64,000 nucleotides of DNA. Source: Struthio camelus (taxonomy: Eukaryota; Chordata; Aves; Struthioniformes; Struthionidae). The stretch's first letter is position 1. The number at the start of each line of letters is the position of its first letter. Below are positions 47,746 to 60,600 of this stretch, in pieces. The stretch lies in assembly GCF_040807025.1 (NCBI RefSeq), contig NC_090942.1:70486487-70550486 (forward strand), read 5' to 3'. A model generated the notes under the pieces. The model was not told the origin of the DNA, did not search any database, and saw nothing but the letters and a program-made list of their open reading frames with translations. The position numbers and the translations under genes were made by a program.

Positions 47746-48479
47746 TGCTTTAGACAAAATGTAAGGTGTCCCATTTCTGCTACAGAAATGCTAACAGTGC
47801 GTAGAGATTCACGTGTCCCTCTGGAGTCTTCTCGGCAAGTAAAAAGCAAATTAAGACTAGATCTTCTGGTAGTGGAGGACAGAGCTGTGCTCGCAGGAGA
47901 AGCAGGGAGAAAGAGGGGCAGTGGGGAAGCAAAGGAAAAGGAGCTGGACTGCTCAGCCAGTGTCTTGCTGCCACAGCACACGGTATGCAAAGCACGTGGG
48001 GTGGTGGTTGTGCACAGGCTCCAGACACTTTACGTGCTTCCAGAAAATCTGCATGAGCCCCATCTTCCAGTAACTTGCCTTCCTCTGCCAACTGCTTTCT
48101 CCAGTGCATTCAAAACACAACCAAAATCTTTCATAATGGATTTAAAGTGAGACTTAATGCTGATCGGTAGCATGTAGATACATAGACTAAATTCTTTAGA
48201 CGGGAAATAACATGACTTTTAGCCTTTCTTTTAGTTTCATGCTTCCTGAAGTTTCTTTTGGTTGAGAAGTTCAAGTGAAGCAGTGTTAGTATGGCATTGT
48301 ATTAAGCGCTGTTACTGAAGGCAGGTGATGCTTAGTACTTCATTATTGTAACACATTTGATTTGTCTCAATAATGTTGCTTCGTTTACACTGATAAATGA
48401 ATTCAGCTGTAAAAGCAATAACCAAAAAAAAACCCAGGTCTTCCCTCCACAGCCTGGGTAAACCTGTAATTGTAAACTG

Positions 48480-48495
48480 CACTGCACTGCACTGC
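48480..48495 (+). repeat. Short (ACTGC)n repeat
   Basis: Four tandem ACTGC units spanning about 48476-48495. Confidence 0.85.
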
Positions 48496-48535
48496 GAGAG
48501 GATGTATCTCAGGTTGCCACAGGCATCAGAGTTAG

Positions 48536-48720
48536 GTTCTGTCTTAAATTTGCTGATGATCCAGAGATGGAAATAAGCAATGTACTAATTCAATTCTTGG
48601 ATGTTAAAAATGCTAAAGAAGAACTGCTTGACAGGGCAAGGGCCCAGAGAGATTAAATGCATAGGTAAAGAAATTCAAGTTGAAAAGTACATGCTGTCAT
48701 AACTGGACATAAATAGTCCC
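48536..48720 (+). mobile_element. Possible CR1 reverse-transcriptase remnant, sense
   Basis: The phrase TTAAATTTGCTGATGATCC translates to LKFADDP, like the FADD catalytic-box region of CR1 reverse transcriptase, followed by loosely matching downstream sequence. Frames are broken and no enzyme can be made. It may belong with the sense CR1 3' end about 0.8 kb to the left only if rearranged, since the order is reversed. Confidence 0.35.
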
Positions 48721-51184
48721 AAACAGAGCTACTCAGTGGAAACAGTTGAGTTGTGAGAGCAAGTGTGCCATGTCTTGTGACTTTTGGCCAAAATCTCTTG
48801 GAATTGAGTATTTTACTTAAAACCTCAGTTCCTGAAGACGCTTTGAAAATGTGATCTAAGTATATCACCAGTTTAGAGAATCAAAATGAACCCAGTATTT
48901 ATTATCTTAAAAAAATAATTTGTGAACCCAATTGGTTGTGTTTGTTGTGGGCCCAACACCTTGTTTTGAATGTTTTGGAACAGTAAAGCAGAGTGGTAGT
49001 TCAAAAGAGGCTGTTACATGCATGATGTTTTCTTCTTAAACCTGTGTTAATACAAAGGAAGACTGTTGGCAGCACGTAAAGGTGTGTTACCATAAAATGT
49101 AGGAAGACTGGTGGTAACTCCTGCCTTTTTGTGTGACTGCGTTTGCAATATGCTTGTTTCTGAACACCTTAATACCAAAAAGATTTAAAAACTGAGGAAG
49201 TAATAGAGGGTCAACAATAACAACAATGGAAGGATGATCCTATCGTAAAGGTAGGTGGAGAGACCTCGCTATCAGTGAGACCTCAATGTATCTGATGTTC
49301 CTTTGTATCTAAAGGGGACGGGATACCAAGGCAGCCAAGTCAATTGGGTGATAGAAATAATAGGCTGACCCTGAAGGAGGAGAAAATTGGTTCTGAACAC
49401 AGGGAAGGGCTTCTAAGCGGACACAGGAAGCTCCACTCTTGAGACATTTGCACTAGAATAATACATTAGAAAGAGAAATAGATGGCAGAGAATATGTCCC
49501 AAATAGTCCAGGGGTAGAAATGGGATCCAACATACCTTTTGTGTCACTGAGTTTCATGTTCAATAAAGTGAATTGAAAGACGGTGGATAGTTAGTATTAT
49601 GAATCAGTAGTGGGTTCCTCCCACTTGCCAATGACAAGCTTATTCAACAAAGGGGAAGCGTTTGTACTCTTCAGACCTGCTTTCTTTTGGCAGAACTGAA
49701 CTAAAGTACTAAACAAGTGACTCACAGTTTTGCTGGAAGGTATGAGAAGGAAGTAGACAGCAGATATACTGTGGTGGTCTTGCTGTGTGGAGTCAGTGCT
49801 CCAGGGTTCATTGTGAAGGAAGGACACAAGCTAGCTGACTGTGCTCTGTGGTCAATTTTAGAGGGAGATGCTTTCCCTTTCCGATATAAGGAAAAGATTG
49901 GCATCTCCTCAAACAATTTGTTTGTCCTCTGGGGCTGGATGGCTGTCAGGGTGATAATCTTGTACCCATCTTCCTCTTTGCCTGCAATGGCACAGAGTGG
50001 ACGATGCTATGTGACCTTCAGAGCAGATGTTCAGCCCTCTTTCCTGTCCTGTCTGGCCTTTCTTCCAACATCCACTCCAGGTTTTGTCTGCACGCGTTAC
50101 TACTCAGCAACAGCTGTTCTACTTTAAATCCTTGCTCTAATCTGAATGAGTATTCAGGTGTAGGAAAGACCTAGGCAAAAAATGTCTCCTACTTGGTTTG
50201 AGTAGGAAGAGGCAGTTACAGTAAGTGTAGAGTTGATATCACCTCCTTGCACTCTTCAGAGAAGGCCAAAAAAGTGAATAGTTTTAGACGTGAAAAGCTC
50301 CGTTTCTCAGCATTTTTCCAGTTATTCTTGTGCTGACTTGAACCATCTTTTCCTTGAATGTACCCCCACACAATGAAGTTAAAATCATGTCCTCTCCATT
50401 TCCTTCCTCTTTCATTTTGAGATACTTTCATGTTCAGGGTTTGTCTGCCTCCTCATAATGAACTTCCAGAGCAGGTCCTGGATGAGGTCAGTAGCCCAGC
50501 TTGTTCTTGTGTCCTGTCCTGAGTCGTACCTAATATTAGATACCTTAGAAGAAAGAGTGAAATCCTGCAAAGACGAGTGGGAAAACTGCAGTATTCTCTT
50601 TGCTCCTGTTGCTGACATTGCTGATGCTTTGTGGTTTTAAATCTTATTAGTGTTATTGCTTTGATAAATACCTTGCAGAAAAGAGTTCTGTGGGTTAATA
50701 GTGTATGGGTGCAGCAGTATTTTCTTTCATCACTTTTAAATCTATTATCTTTTATTTAGTTGGACAACTCCTTGCTCCTGTCTCATTGGGAGAGAAAGAG
50801 GGTGGGAATGGAGAATAAGTGCATCCAGATGGCTTTCTCTGCCTGCTTTATGTATTATATGCTTGGATCGTTTCACCTCTTGCTCATCTCACCCAGAAAT
50901 TTGAAAATTATCAGTATTCTTATTCAGCAGACTTTTTTTCTGGATCATAGGTCATCCAAGTTCATGCTAGCTGGGGTTCAAAGAGTCTAATCTTACTGTA
51001 ATTGTATGTATTTTGTAAATAAAATTCTTTGACAAGCTTCTTTCTACGTCTCTACTTTTTGTTTCAAACTTTAAAGTTTCTGATATTTCCTTTAATTGCA
51101 AAGACAGAGGAGAACTGAATGTAATGTTCATAAGCAGATTGTTTTCCATATCACTCTTTATCTCTCTTTAATACGAGTTACGCA

Positions 51185-51912
51185 TCTGGTTTGGTTTTGA
51201 CAGTGACTGGACACTAAGCAGATGTTTTGCCCGTGCTGTCCGTAAGGGCACTTAGATCTTTCTCCGAATGGTTACAATTAATTCAGAACCCATCCATGCC
51301 TACAATTAGTTCAAACTCTTCATGCCAATTTGCATAGCCCTGCACTTGTATGTACTAAATTTTATTTGGTATAACTTGTGTAGGTCCTTCAGAATTTTTT
51401 CAGAATACTCTCCAGTTTTAACTCGCCTACAGAACTGTATCATCCACTTTTTTGCCCTCATTTCACATTGTATGTGCCCCTTTCCAGATCATTTAATATA
51501 TTAAATGTTGATCATAGTATCCGCCCCTGGGACTTCCCCCATTAACCCTCTTGAAAACTGGCCATTTATTCCTGCTGTTCGTTTTTTCTAAATTAGCTTT
51601 AATCTATTGACAGATGTTTGCCTCTCACCCCATGACTAGTTTCCCTAATAAGCTGTGGCGATTAATATTACCAAAGCCTTTTTGAAAATTCAAATTAATT
51701 ATATCTACCAGTTTTTCTTTAACCGCTGTCTTGACTCCCTTGATAGAAAATACAGAGGTGCCCATTTTTCTTCTGTAAATACCATGCTAATGTGTGCCTC
51801 CTGTATGCATTAACATAACTTTCATAACTACCCAGTTGAGCCATTTTACCTGGTACTGAAATGAGGTTCACAGAATCTGTAATTACTAGGCTCACGGTCG
51901 CTTTTTATTCAC
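51185..51912 (-). mobile_element. CR1 LINE internal fragment (reverse-transcriptase region), antisense
   Basis: Read in antisense it follows CR1 ORF2 phrase by phrase: 'gcagatgttttgcccgtgctgtcc', 'gatctttctcc', 'cctttccagatcattta', 'ccgcccctgggacttcccccattaaccctc', 'actggccatttattcctgctgttc', 'ccaaagcctttttgaaaattcaaattaattatatc', and 'acctggtactgaaatgaggttcacagaatctgtaatt'. The last is the complement of the RT NYRPV-SVPGK region. Many indels and stops; a dead, ancient copy. Confidence 0.9.
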
Positions 51913-54314
51913 AAAGTTACAGTATTCTCTCCCCTGCAGCTTTGCTGTCTCCTACTTTAATTTTAATGATAAAGCGGCCAGCAAATGTAATGTAACATGC
52001 CACTTCACTCTTACCTTGTTTGACGCTCAGGCAAGCGCTACCTGGGCCAGTTTGTTTCCAATGGGAATTAATTTTATGTGACTTCAGGCAACGGGGATGG
52101 GCTGCCCTGTGTTTTTACAGTACCTGTTTCTGGAGCTGCGCGTTGCGGATGCCTCTCGTGCACCTGGCGGCCAAAGCAAAGGCAGAGAACACGGTTAGGC
52201 TCCTGGTATCTGCATGGCCCTCTAATACTGATCTCTGTGTTTTAACGAGTTCAGCCTCTCTTGTAAGGTTCTCACGGTGGGGATGCTTTAAAAAGAGGTA
52301 TTTTGAGTATTGTGATAACCCCTTATCTTCGACCTTTGAGGAAGCTTAAATGGGTTTGTTTGAGCAGTTTGCTTGTTTAAACTGAAAGATGAAAATCTAT
52401 GATAAATTTTCATTTACATATGATTTTAATAGTTTTTGCCGTTTATGCTTTAGTAGAAGTTGGTTTGTCGCTTGATCTTGCTAAGATGTGGAGATCTACA
52501 GCGAAATTTCAGCTTTCACATTAAATTCAGTACTTTCTTTCTATAAACCTTTAAGCAATTTATGGCTGTAGTATACATTTACTTGGATTCTTATTTTACT
52601 GTTTTATGTTACAAAATCGTGACTCACTCTTCCTGTTTACAGAATAAACCATTTACATGTGGTTTGTATTAATGTGCTTTGGATAAAAATTGGAATTGAA
52701 TTAAAAATGCACTAAAACTTTTTAAACTGGTGTGATGAAGTAGTTCAGTATTAAATTGCATTCAGTGAGCTGGGTGTTACTAAAAAGAGTTCTGCGCATA
52801 AAACCGACTTATCGCGGTTAGCCGACTGGCTCCGTTTGTTGCTGATCCTTGGGTCCTTCAGGGCTCTAGAAAAGCAAGATCTCAGCCTCTCACGTACAGG
52901 TTTTATTCAGAGATTGGAAGAAGAAAGTAAGTCTTTGGCTTGCAGCCCAGCGCCCACTTGCGCGCGGAGCATTGTGCCTGGGTTAGGCGTTTGGCAGAGG
53001 CACCGCTGACACCGGTGCCGGCAGTCGCCTCCTCCCACGCGCTGTGCTGTGTTGCCACGAGTGTTTGCAAGTTGGGCAGAGGAAGGCTGGTCCGCGTGTA
53101 AAATAACACAGCGCAGAAACCTCAACCGGCTGGTCCGTTTTAGGGTTGCAAAAAATGGCCTGATTTTTGTTGCATGGCGACACCAGCACGGGGAGGGGGA
53201 AGAGGTTCCTGCAGAGCTGGGAACGGGTGGTGGGTGGGAGGCAAGGGGGGGACACAGGTAGGGGAAAGTGGCACCGGTCTAGTAGGGACGCTAAAAAGTT
53301 AGATGCGAGATTTCATTCAAAGTGAAAGGAATAAACAGAAATGAAGTGTGTATTCTTTCAAGTGCTCGCAGATGGGGACCACACATGTCAAGGCTCAATT
53401 TATCCTATCAGTAAGGTCTATTCCGGGCTCTTCCCTTGTGTTTTCTGCCAGTTCAGTCTATGAGTTGTTTTACACCTTTTGGCAAATATTTGTTTTGGAT
53501 GGTTTGAAATATATCTTAAATGACTGATATAAGTAAGAAAAAGCTTCAGTTCTTCCTGGTTATTGCCATTTCAAATTTAACTTTAGATAAGTATAGTTTT
53601 AAAGATATTCGTGTATCTGATGTATTTGAGTGTAACCTCCAAGCAGATCAAAACAGCCTTTTATTGCTGTTCTTGTAGATTTTGCAGTGGTGTTGGTATC
53701 CCAGGTTAGAGTCTGCTTATATCTGCTTTCATGATATAGCTATATCCATCTGATATAAGGTTTATATTCCAGATGGCTGGGAATTTTTTTCAGTAGAAAT
53801 CTTATATCTTTGCAAAATTTAGATTAAGCATTATTTCTGTATTTCTAAATAACCAGTGCATCTTGGATGTGAACTCAGATATTACAGTACTTGTCACGTC
53901 GTACCCAATAACCCTGTTCCTCTCCCATCCTTGTAGAGTCATGCTAACTCCTTTGCAGTTTGTAGTGGGCTTTTTTTCCAGAGGCATTGTGTGGTTTTCA
54001 GAGGCATTTTTCAGAGGGTTGTTAAATATGCTTTCCCTGTCTTATATTTTGACTGGCTTCAGTATCTCTTCCCCTCATACCTAATCAGGTTTAATCTCCC
54101 TGAATTGATTTCTTGAGATTAAATTATTTCCTGCGTACTCACAGCTCTATACTTTGGTTACATCCCATTCTGTATTTGGTTCCAGTAGCCTTTGAAATGT
54201 AGTACTGGGAATGTAAGTATTCGGCTTCTGCTATTCTAACTATGCTTCTTCAGACACTACAGCGCATCTCAGATGTTTAAAGAATTCAGCCTCACAGCTT
54301 TCCTATGCATTAAC

Positions 54315-54445
54315 AAAATATTTTCTTAGCTTTATGCAATAACAAAGTGAAATGCCCAACATCATGAAGGAAGTGGGTGGCGCAGCTGGGACGTGAACTC
54401 TGATCTCCCTGTGACTGTCCAGTGCCTTAATTATGTGATCGTCTC
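54315..54445 (-). mobile_element. MIR / CORE-SINE fragment, antisense
   Basis: The order 'aaatgcccaacatcatgaaggaagtgggtggcgcagctgggacgtgaactctgatctcc' then 'gtccagtgccttaatta' matches the reverse complement of the tRNA-derived 5' half of MIR ('cttgcccaaggtcacacag...ggcagagccgggattcgaac'). Confidence 0.6.
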
Positions 54446-54904
54446 CACTGCCTCATCTGAAAATTGTCTCTTGAAGTTGAACAAGCATGTCAAGCTGCAT
54501 TTTTCATCTCCCTCTCTTGTCTATGCTTATAGCTTGAGGCATTGGAGAAGAGCGGAGTTTCTACATGTTGGGAGTCTTCTTCAATACCATTCTTTTATCC
54601 TCTCCTTTCTCTCTCCCTTCTTACATCCCAAGTCATGTGAAATCAAGTCTCTGTTCCCTTCTCCATCTGAAATACTCTTCTGTGTATTTATACACATACC
54701 TGCTGCCAAAAATTTCATCTATAACCTTCATTTTAACACTATAACAAGATTTTTCAAGGCCCTTGTTTTCCATCCTCTGTGACATTCAGCTCTAGGCAAC
54801 CAGCATTTTTGGTGTTTGCCATATGAATCGTGTTTTCTCTTGTTTGAATGTTGCTAGCCCCTGTCCCGGTTCTGCATGGAATACAAACCCCTTTTTTGCC
54901 TGGT

Positions 54905-55510
54905 AGACAGGAATGGTTGTATGAGGTTAGATCAAAGGTCCGTCTGGCCCAGCATCCTGTCTCCTGTCTATAGCGGATACCCGGGGAAGTGTGTCAGAAC
55001 AGGGCAATCGAGCAATGATATTTCCTCAGACTGTGCTCCCAACCTCTAGCTCGTATTGGGAGCTCAGGGACTTCCTTTTGAATTTAAAAGCCCTTGATAG
55101 GTTCTTTTCTTCAGTTAATTTATCTGTTTGTTCTGCGAACCCATGCACACTCTTAGCATCCCTAATATCCCATGGCAAAGAGACTGACAGATGAATTATA
55201 GCTTGTGCGAAGAACTACCTCCTTTTGTTTGTTTTTAACCTGACAGTTTCATTTGATATCTGCCTGTGCTTTTCTCAGAAGAGACCATGAGCACTCATTC
55301 GCCTTCTCCATGCCATTCCTGGTTTTATAGACCTTTATCATCCTGCGTAATTGTTTTTCCTGCAGAAGCTGTTTCATTCATGCCTTTGATCATTGTTGTT
55401 GCCCTGCTGTAGCTTTTCCAGGATGGAAAAGGTGGAAACCTTTTTTCTCAGATGTGGGGACCAGAATCGCAAATAGCATTTCTGAGGGTGCAGATACGCG
55501 GTGCATTTAT
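54905..55510 (-). mobile_element. CR1 LINE 3' fragment, antisense
   Basis: It begins with a 'gttagatcaaaggtccgtctggcccagcatcctgtctcc' phrase and runs through 'ggggaagtgtgtcagaacagggcaat', 'aagaactacctccttttgtttg', 'ttatagacctttatcatcc', 'gatcattgttgttgccctgctgtagc' and 'agatgtggggaccagaatcgcaaatagcatt'. This is the diagnostic antisense 3' region of old CR1. About 600 bp survive; non-coding. Confidence 0.9.
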
Positions 55511-55549
55511 ACACAAGTATAATGATGTTTTATGTTCCTTTCCTAGGCA

Positions 55550-55880
55550 TTCCTACCATTTTTAATTCATTTTTGACAGCTCCTACTCTGTTGCTTCTGC
55601 TTTCAGAGTTCTGCTCACTCTTGTTCCCCAGGCGGCGTCTCAGCCGACCATTTCCCACTCTTGCTTGCAGTCTGAGCTCTGCCAGCTACTCTTGCCTCAC
55701 CAGAGTTTCCTTTTTCCTCTTGTTTCTGCCTTTTTATGCTTCCACTATATCTGGAAGAGCTTCCTTCCTCCAGTGCTCCTACCCACCTTGATCTCCAAAT
55801 TCCTGCCAAAGATTTGCACTACAAAGCCCTTCAAAAGCATCTGCTCTTTCTTCTCTTATCTAGCATACCAGCAGTCAGGC
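55550..55880 (+). repeat. Pyrimidine-rich stretch after CR1, unexplained
   Basis: C/T-biased, with overlapping short frames. One reads YIWKSFLPPVLLPTLISKFL and then KPFKSICSFF, faintly like the 'WNSLP...FK..LK..LF' tail of L2-type LINE proteins. The resemblance is too weak to name. Confidence 0.2.
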
Positions 55881-57134
55881 AACTTTCTAATATGCTAGAA
55901 AGAAAAAATGCCTTTAAGATTTGTGCCAAGCTCACAGAAATGTAAATTCACATATGTATATCCAATTCACTCTTTTTTTTTCCTCTTTCCTTCTTCACCA
56001 TCTGTCTTCTAATCTGGTTTGTGTGTGCATTAACGTATAGTTTTACACCCGTTCAGATAATTCCAAGTGTAGCCCCAGTTTGCAGTGTTTAAAAGAGTCT
56101 CACATTATGGGGCTTAATCTCATCACAGTATGGGTAAAAGCTCAAGGAAAGCAGCATAGCAAGTTTTTAAGAAACAGTTCAGGGAAGTCTGGGGCCTCAT
56201 GTATTCCAGTCTGGGAGTTTTTGGACAGAATTCACTCAGATGATCTGTGTAACTTATGCATAATAAGTCTGATGTTTCTTGTCTGTCTGGGACCCACTGC
56301 ACCAGTGATGCACAGATGTACGATGTGTTTGCCTTCCAGACGCATTTGGTTGCACATAGACAGACTGCACGCAGTGAACACACACATGCGAGCTTGGAGA
56401 TGCACCAAGTGCCTTGCGTTTGCTTCTTACGTTGTACATTTTGTCCGCATATAAGCCTTGCTCCAGAGTTGTTCTGGGTGAGTGGTGCTAGCTGGAACCT
56501 GCCATCAGCTGCCTTCCTGCACAAGTGCTGCTATCACTGTATGCTTTAAACACAGCAAGGGTGATTGGTACAGGGGAACTCGGTGCTTACAGCAGTATGA
56601 ACTGTAGCTGCCATAGCCGCATTATAGATGATTAAATTACCCTGACTCGCCAAAAGAGCAGCGTCCCTCATAGTTTCAGCATGAGTGGGAGGCTCTGAGC
56701 TCTAAGCATTTCAAAAATTGGGGCTTGTGTTGAGGTGCTCCCGCATGGACTTTGGAAGTTGGTCTGCGCTGGGGATACAGTAACACGTTCTGTGGATGGG
56801 GTGAGTAGGGAAGGATAAATTTGCTGATCCCACCACTGTCCTCCCCTACCAGCGAGCCTACCGGTGGGGCGATTTTGAAGGTCAGCAGCATTTCAGGCCC
56901 CCAACTGTGACAGTGCTGGCAAGGACTCTGTCATTAAGGTTGTGTCATTAGATTTAAACATAGAGATGGGATTCACAGAAAAATACCAAATGTCTTCCTC
57001 TAACGTATAGCTCTGTACTGTGTCCTTTGGAATAAATATGTTAGCCGAGCGTTGAATTAAATCAAACTAAATTAGAAATGGATTAATGCTGCAGAGGTCT
57101 AGTCTGAGATTTGTTAGACTCAGTTTTAGTGCTC

Positions 57135-57290
57135 TGCATCAGGTTTCCTGTGTGATCTTGGGCACGTCACTTAGCTTATCTGTGAGAAGCCCACATGGTT
57201 GCTGTGAGGTTAAATACCATAAAGATGCATGAGGTCCTCTTGTGTATATGTTACTGGGCTTAAATAAAGGCTGAAGATAAAACTAACCAA
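57135..57290 (+). mobile_element. MIR / CORE-SINE fragment, sense
   Basis: The phrase 'tttcctgtgtgatcttgggcacgtcacttagcttatctgtg' followed by 'gttgctgtgaggttaaat' and a 'gggcttaaataaaggctg' tail is the MIR core in sense order. Confidence 0.7.
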
Positions 57291-57626
57291 GTGGGCCCTT
57301 CTTTGTTGGCCCTTTCTCTGTCCCAAATAATCTTTTATGGTTGTGGCCGGAAAAAAAACAGACACTTTAAAATTCACGTATAACTAAATCTCACTAAAAT
57401 ACTTGCATAAAAGCTGTATCTGAATAAATGAGGTTGCACTTAAATTATCAGCTGTTGAATCAAATGTTTATGATTATATTAGCAGTGTGATCTGCTTCTC
57501 TAGTAAAACTGGCTCAGAGCCTTCTAATGATTAAAAAAAAACAAAAAAGGGACAGAAACAATCGGTTACCCCTGCTGCCAGGAGAAGGAAGTATAAGGGC
57601 TGGGGTGTGCATGGACAAAAGCTTAA

Positions 57627-57630
<4 letters not shown>

Positions 57631-57657
<27 letters not shown>
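57631..57657 (+). repeat. (TC)n microsatellite
   Basis: Thirteen TC units without interruption. Confidence 0.95.
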
Positions 57658-57662
<5 letters not shown>

Positions 57663-60600
57663 CTAAGAGTTTGAGCTAATCAGTGTTAACCAACACTGAA
57701 ACGTCTAAATCATAAATCTGTTCAGCTGCTGCGCGACTCCCAACAGACAGAGCACAGATGATTGTGCCTCAGCTATCCACCGCTGTGCTGTGCCATGCCT
57801 AGCACTTATTTCATGCATAACCCCTTCTTGTAGCTTTTGCAGATTTAACAAAATTCCCATCGTACCTTTTACATTTAAGTCATTGGGGCGTACTTTTCGT
57901 GGTAGCTCTCTTTGAAGGTAACTTTAGGCAGAATATGAAATCATGGCAAGAAGTCCGAAGACCAGTGAGCGAGGCAGTCTGCAGGCTCATCCTTCTCCCG
58001 TGGCCCCCCCAGGAGCTGAGGCTCCTGCTTTCTGCTATTGTGAGAATTAATCCCTTAGTGTTCCTCGCTGCTTTACCTTCTATATGGCCACTAAGCACAC
58101 AGTGACTGAAAAGTTAGATGCACGTACAAAAGAATGAATAGCAATGGATCAAACTGTTTTAGCTCTTTTGGAAGTGCTCTTAAGAAAAAATAGCTGATTG
58201 CTTTTTATTTGAAAAATAACTGTGATACCTCAATTCACCTGAAAGTCAATCTGGCATTTTTGGAAAATTCCTCCCTTTTCAGATCAAGGGCAGATGGGGA
58301 AAAAAGCAAACTCCTGACTTTGCACCCTCACTAGAAATCAGTATAGCAGTAGTTCTCAATGCTGTGCCTTGATTGCTGGCTGTAGATACAGCTGTGTGCT
58401 GATTAAGGGTGCCTGCTGTAAATGCATAGGTGGAATTTTGCTGCACGTCAACTGAGTTTTTTAATGCCAAGATTTATTTTGGAGGAAAACAAGGCAATAT
58501 TGTTTTTGTGGTTTGATAACTTTCTTCTGTGCAAATAACCCTAGAGTGAGCAAATCTTGTAGCCGAGGATGCGATGTGGGGGTTTTGTGCATTTTATTCT
58601 AATTTTCTGATTGACTTGAAGTGGCTTGGAGGTTACTAAGTTAAAATGACTTCTTGAGATTTCTGAATGCTAGAAGGGAATGAGTCGGGAACAGTCTTTG
58701 GAGCTGAAGTGTTGCTAAAGCCTTATTATTGTTGTGATTCATTCACAAGAAGTGTTATCACCCATCAGCACAAGTGCAATTCAGTCCCATCAAGCTTTGC
58801 TCTGGGGGTGACCAGCTCAGAGTCACCTGTGCTCATGGACAAGCAGATGTTTTGAACAGTGGTGGCATATGAATGCATTGATCAAACTGTTGGTGTATGC
58901 AGAAACCATCTGTAGACAGTCCTGAAAGACCTGAATCTTTGAACTCTTGTAGTGTGCAGTAAAGCGTAAGGCTCCATGTGCCTTCTTTTAAGGAGGTTTG
59001 GTAATCATAGGACTGTTTTATACTCAAAAGTTTGCTAAGCAGTTTGTCTTATTTCAGTCCACCCGTTCTCCATGCTGCATATGACCTAGCTTTACACAAG
59101 CAAGATAATGTGACAAAGATAAGTTCCGGCATTTATTTGGAGCTGTTTTATGAATGACTTAGAGATTCCTTTGTTTTATTTAAAATTTTGAAGGAGATGA
59201 ATATACAAGGAGTATGAAAGTTTGAGGGGAATGGAATTCATATTCTGAGAGGAATCTCTGCACCGATATTGGTTTTCATAATAGACATGTCCAGGAGGAA
59301 TTTATTCTTTGAAACGAAGTGGTGATGATTGTTCCAAAAGCTGAATGCTCTGTTTTGTCTTGCACTTTTTGATAATTTTCTGTATTTTACCTTTGAAACT
59401 CCTGTTTTTTTTAATGTACTTTTATTTTGTAATCTTTAACTTGTTTTTAACATGCTTGCAGTGAAAACAGGTCCTGTAGAGAAAGGACGTTCTTTGAGAG
59501 TTATCTAACCAGCATGGCTTTCTCTGAACTGGAATTTTTCATAAAATCTCTCAGTTTTGCCCCTTTTGAGCACCTCCTGTGGACATAAGTGCTGAACAGG
59601 ATGTGACGTTTCCTTCATTGCTGAAAAAATGTAATTTGCAATATTCTAGTTCAAAGTTCTTGAATTTATGAACTGCCTGGTGCAGCTGTGCTTGCTGTCG
59701 TCTTGTGGGACTTAGTGTTATGAGAGTTTTGAGCAAAAGTGCATAGACAAGGGCCAGCCATCCTCTCCTGCTTTGAGAGATCTGTGAGTTGTAAAACTGG
59801 CTCTCACTGTCCTACAAATATTAAGCTGCATGGGAGATTTAGGTATTTATCTGTATTTCGTGTCTACTGCAAAACAACAGAGAACAGTCAAGTGGGTTGC
59901 CTGAATTCACCCAGCCTGACAAAGCTGGGAATAGGTTTTCTGGCTCCACGTACTGTACTTTAAACTACAAGATTAGTCTTTTTTGAAAAGGATAATCTGT
60001 ATGTTCAAAGAAGGCTTTATAAAGCTCCCATTAACCCTGGTGCTGTACCTAGTGAGGAGTCTAATTTATGTTCTGGCAAATGAAAGCAGTTTCAAAGACC
60101 ATAGTGCTGCAGGTCACTGTCAGACCTTCAAGGTCTGTTGCCACCAGTTTAATTTTTCTCTCTCTCAGATTCTCCTCTGTCCGTTGTTTCTAAGAGAGGG
60201 AGAGAAAACTGTACTCCTGAGGAAAGATTTCCAGAGACATCAAGTCGCAGCTGAGAACAAGGTCCGCGTGTGTTTTTTCGCTATGCTTAGTTAATATACA
60301 GAGTGGCTGATGTTCCCATTTCTTCCTTAAAAGAGCTGGAGAGAGCGAGCAAGGGAGAGAGACCTTCTGGCAAAGCTCTCTTTATTGCGTTTTATCGCTC
60401 AGTCAAGATCTGAAGATCTGAATTCCAGTAGCCAATGACTGGAAATGTCCTTTCAAACTAAAATGTTGAACTTTAGAGTTTACCCCTGAGTCCTAGGGCT
60501 ACTGTATCTAAACACGCTGTAGAGAGGAATAATTTTCCCGTTTCATTCCTTTATCTGCACAGAACACAGCATTGTGTATAAGAGAAGTAGCAGTATGTTA

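Noticed and set aside
47885..47915. GAGCTGGACTGC resembling the start of CECR2 exon 2
   Set aside because: No acceptor precedes it, and the following codons do not match the expected CECR2 sequence.
49717..50127. 136-codon plus-strand frame in intron 1
   Set aside because: It reads smoothly but has no recognisable family, no flanking splice pattern and no repeat match; treated as chance.
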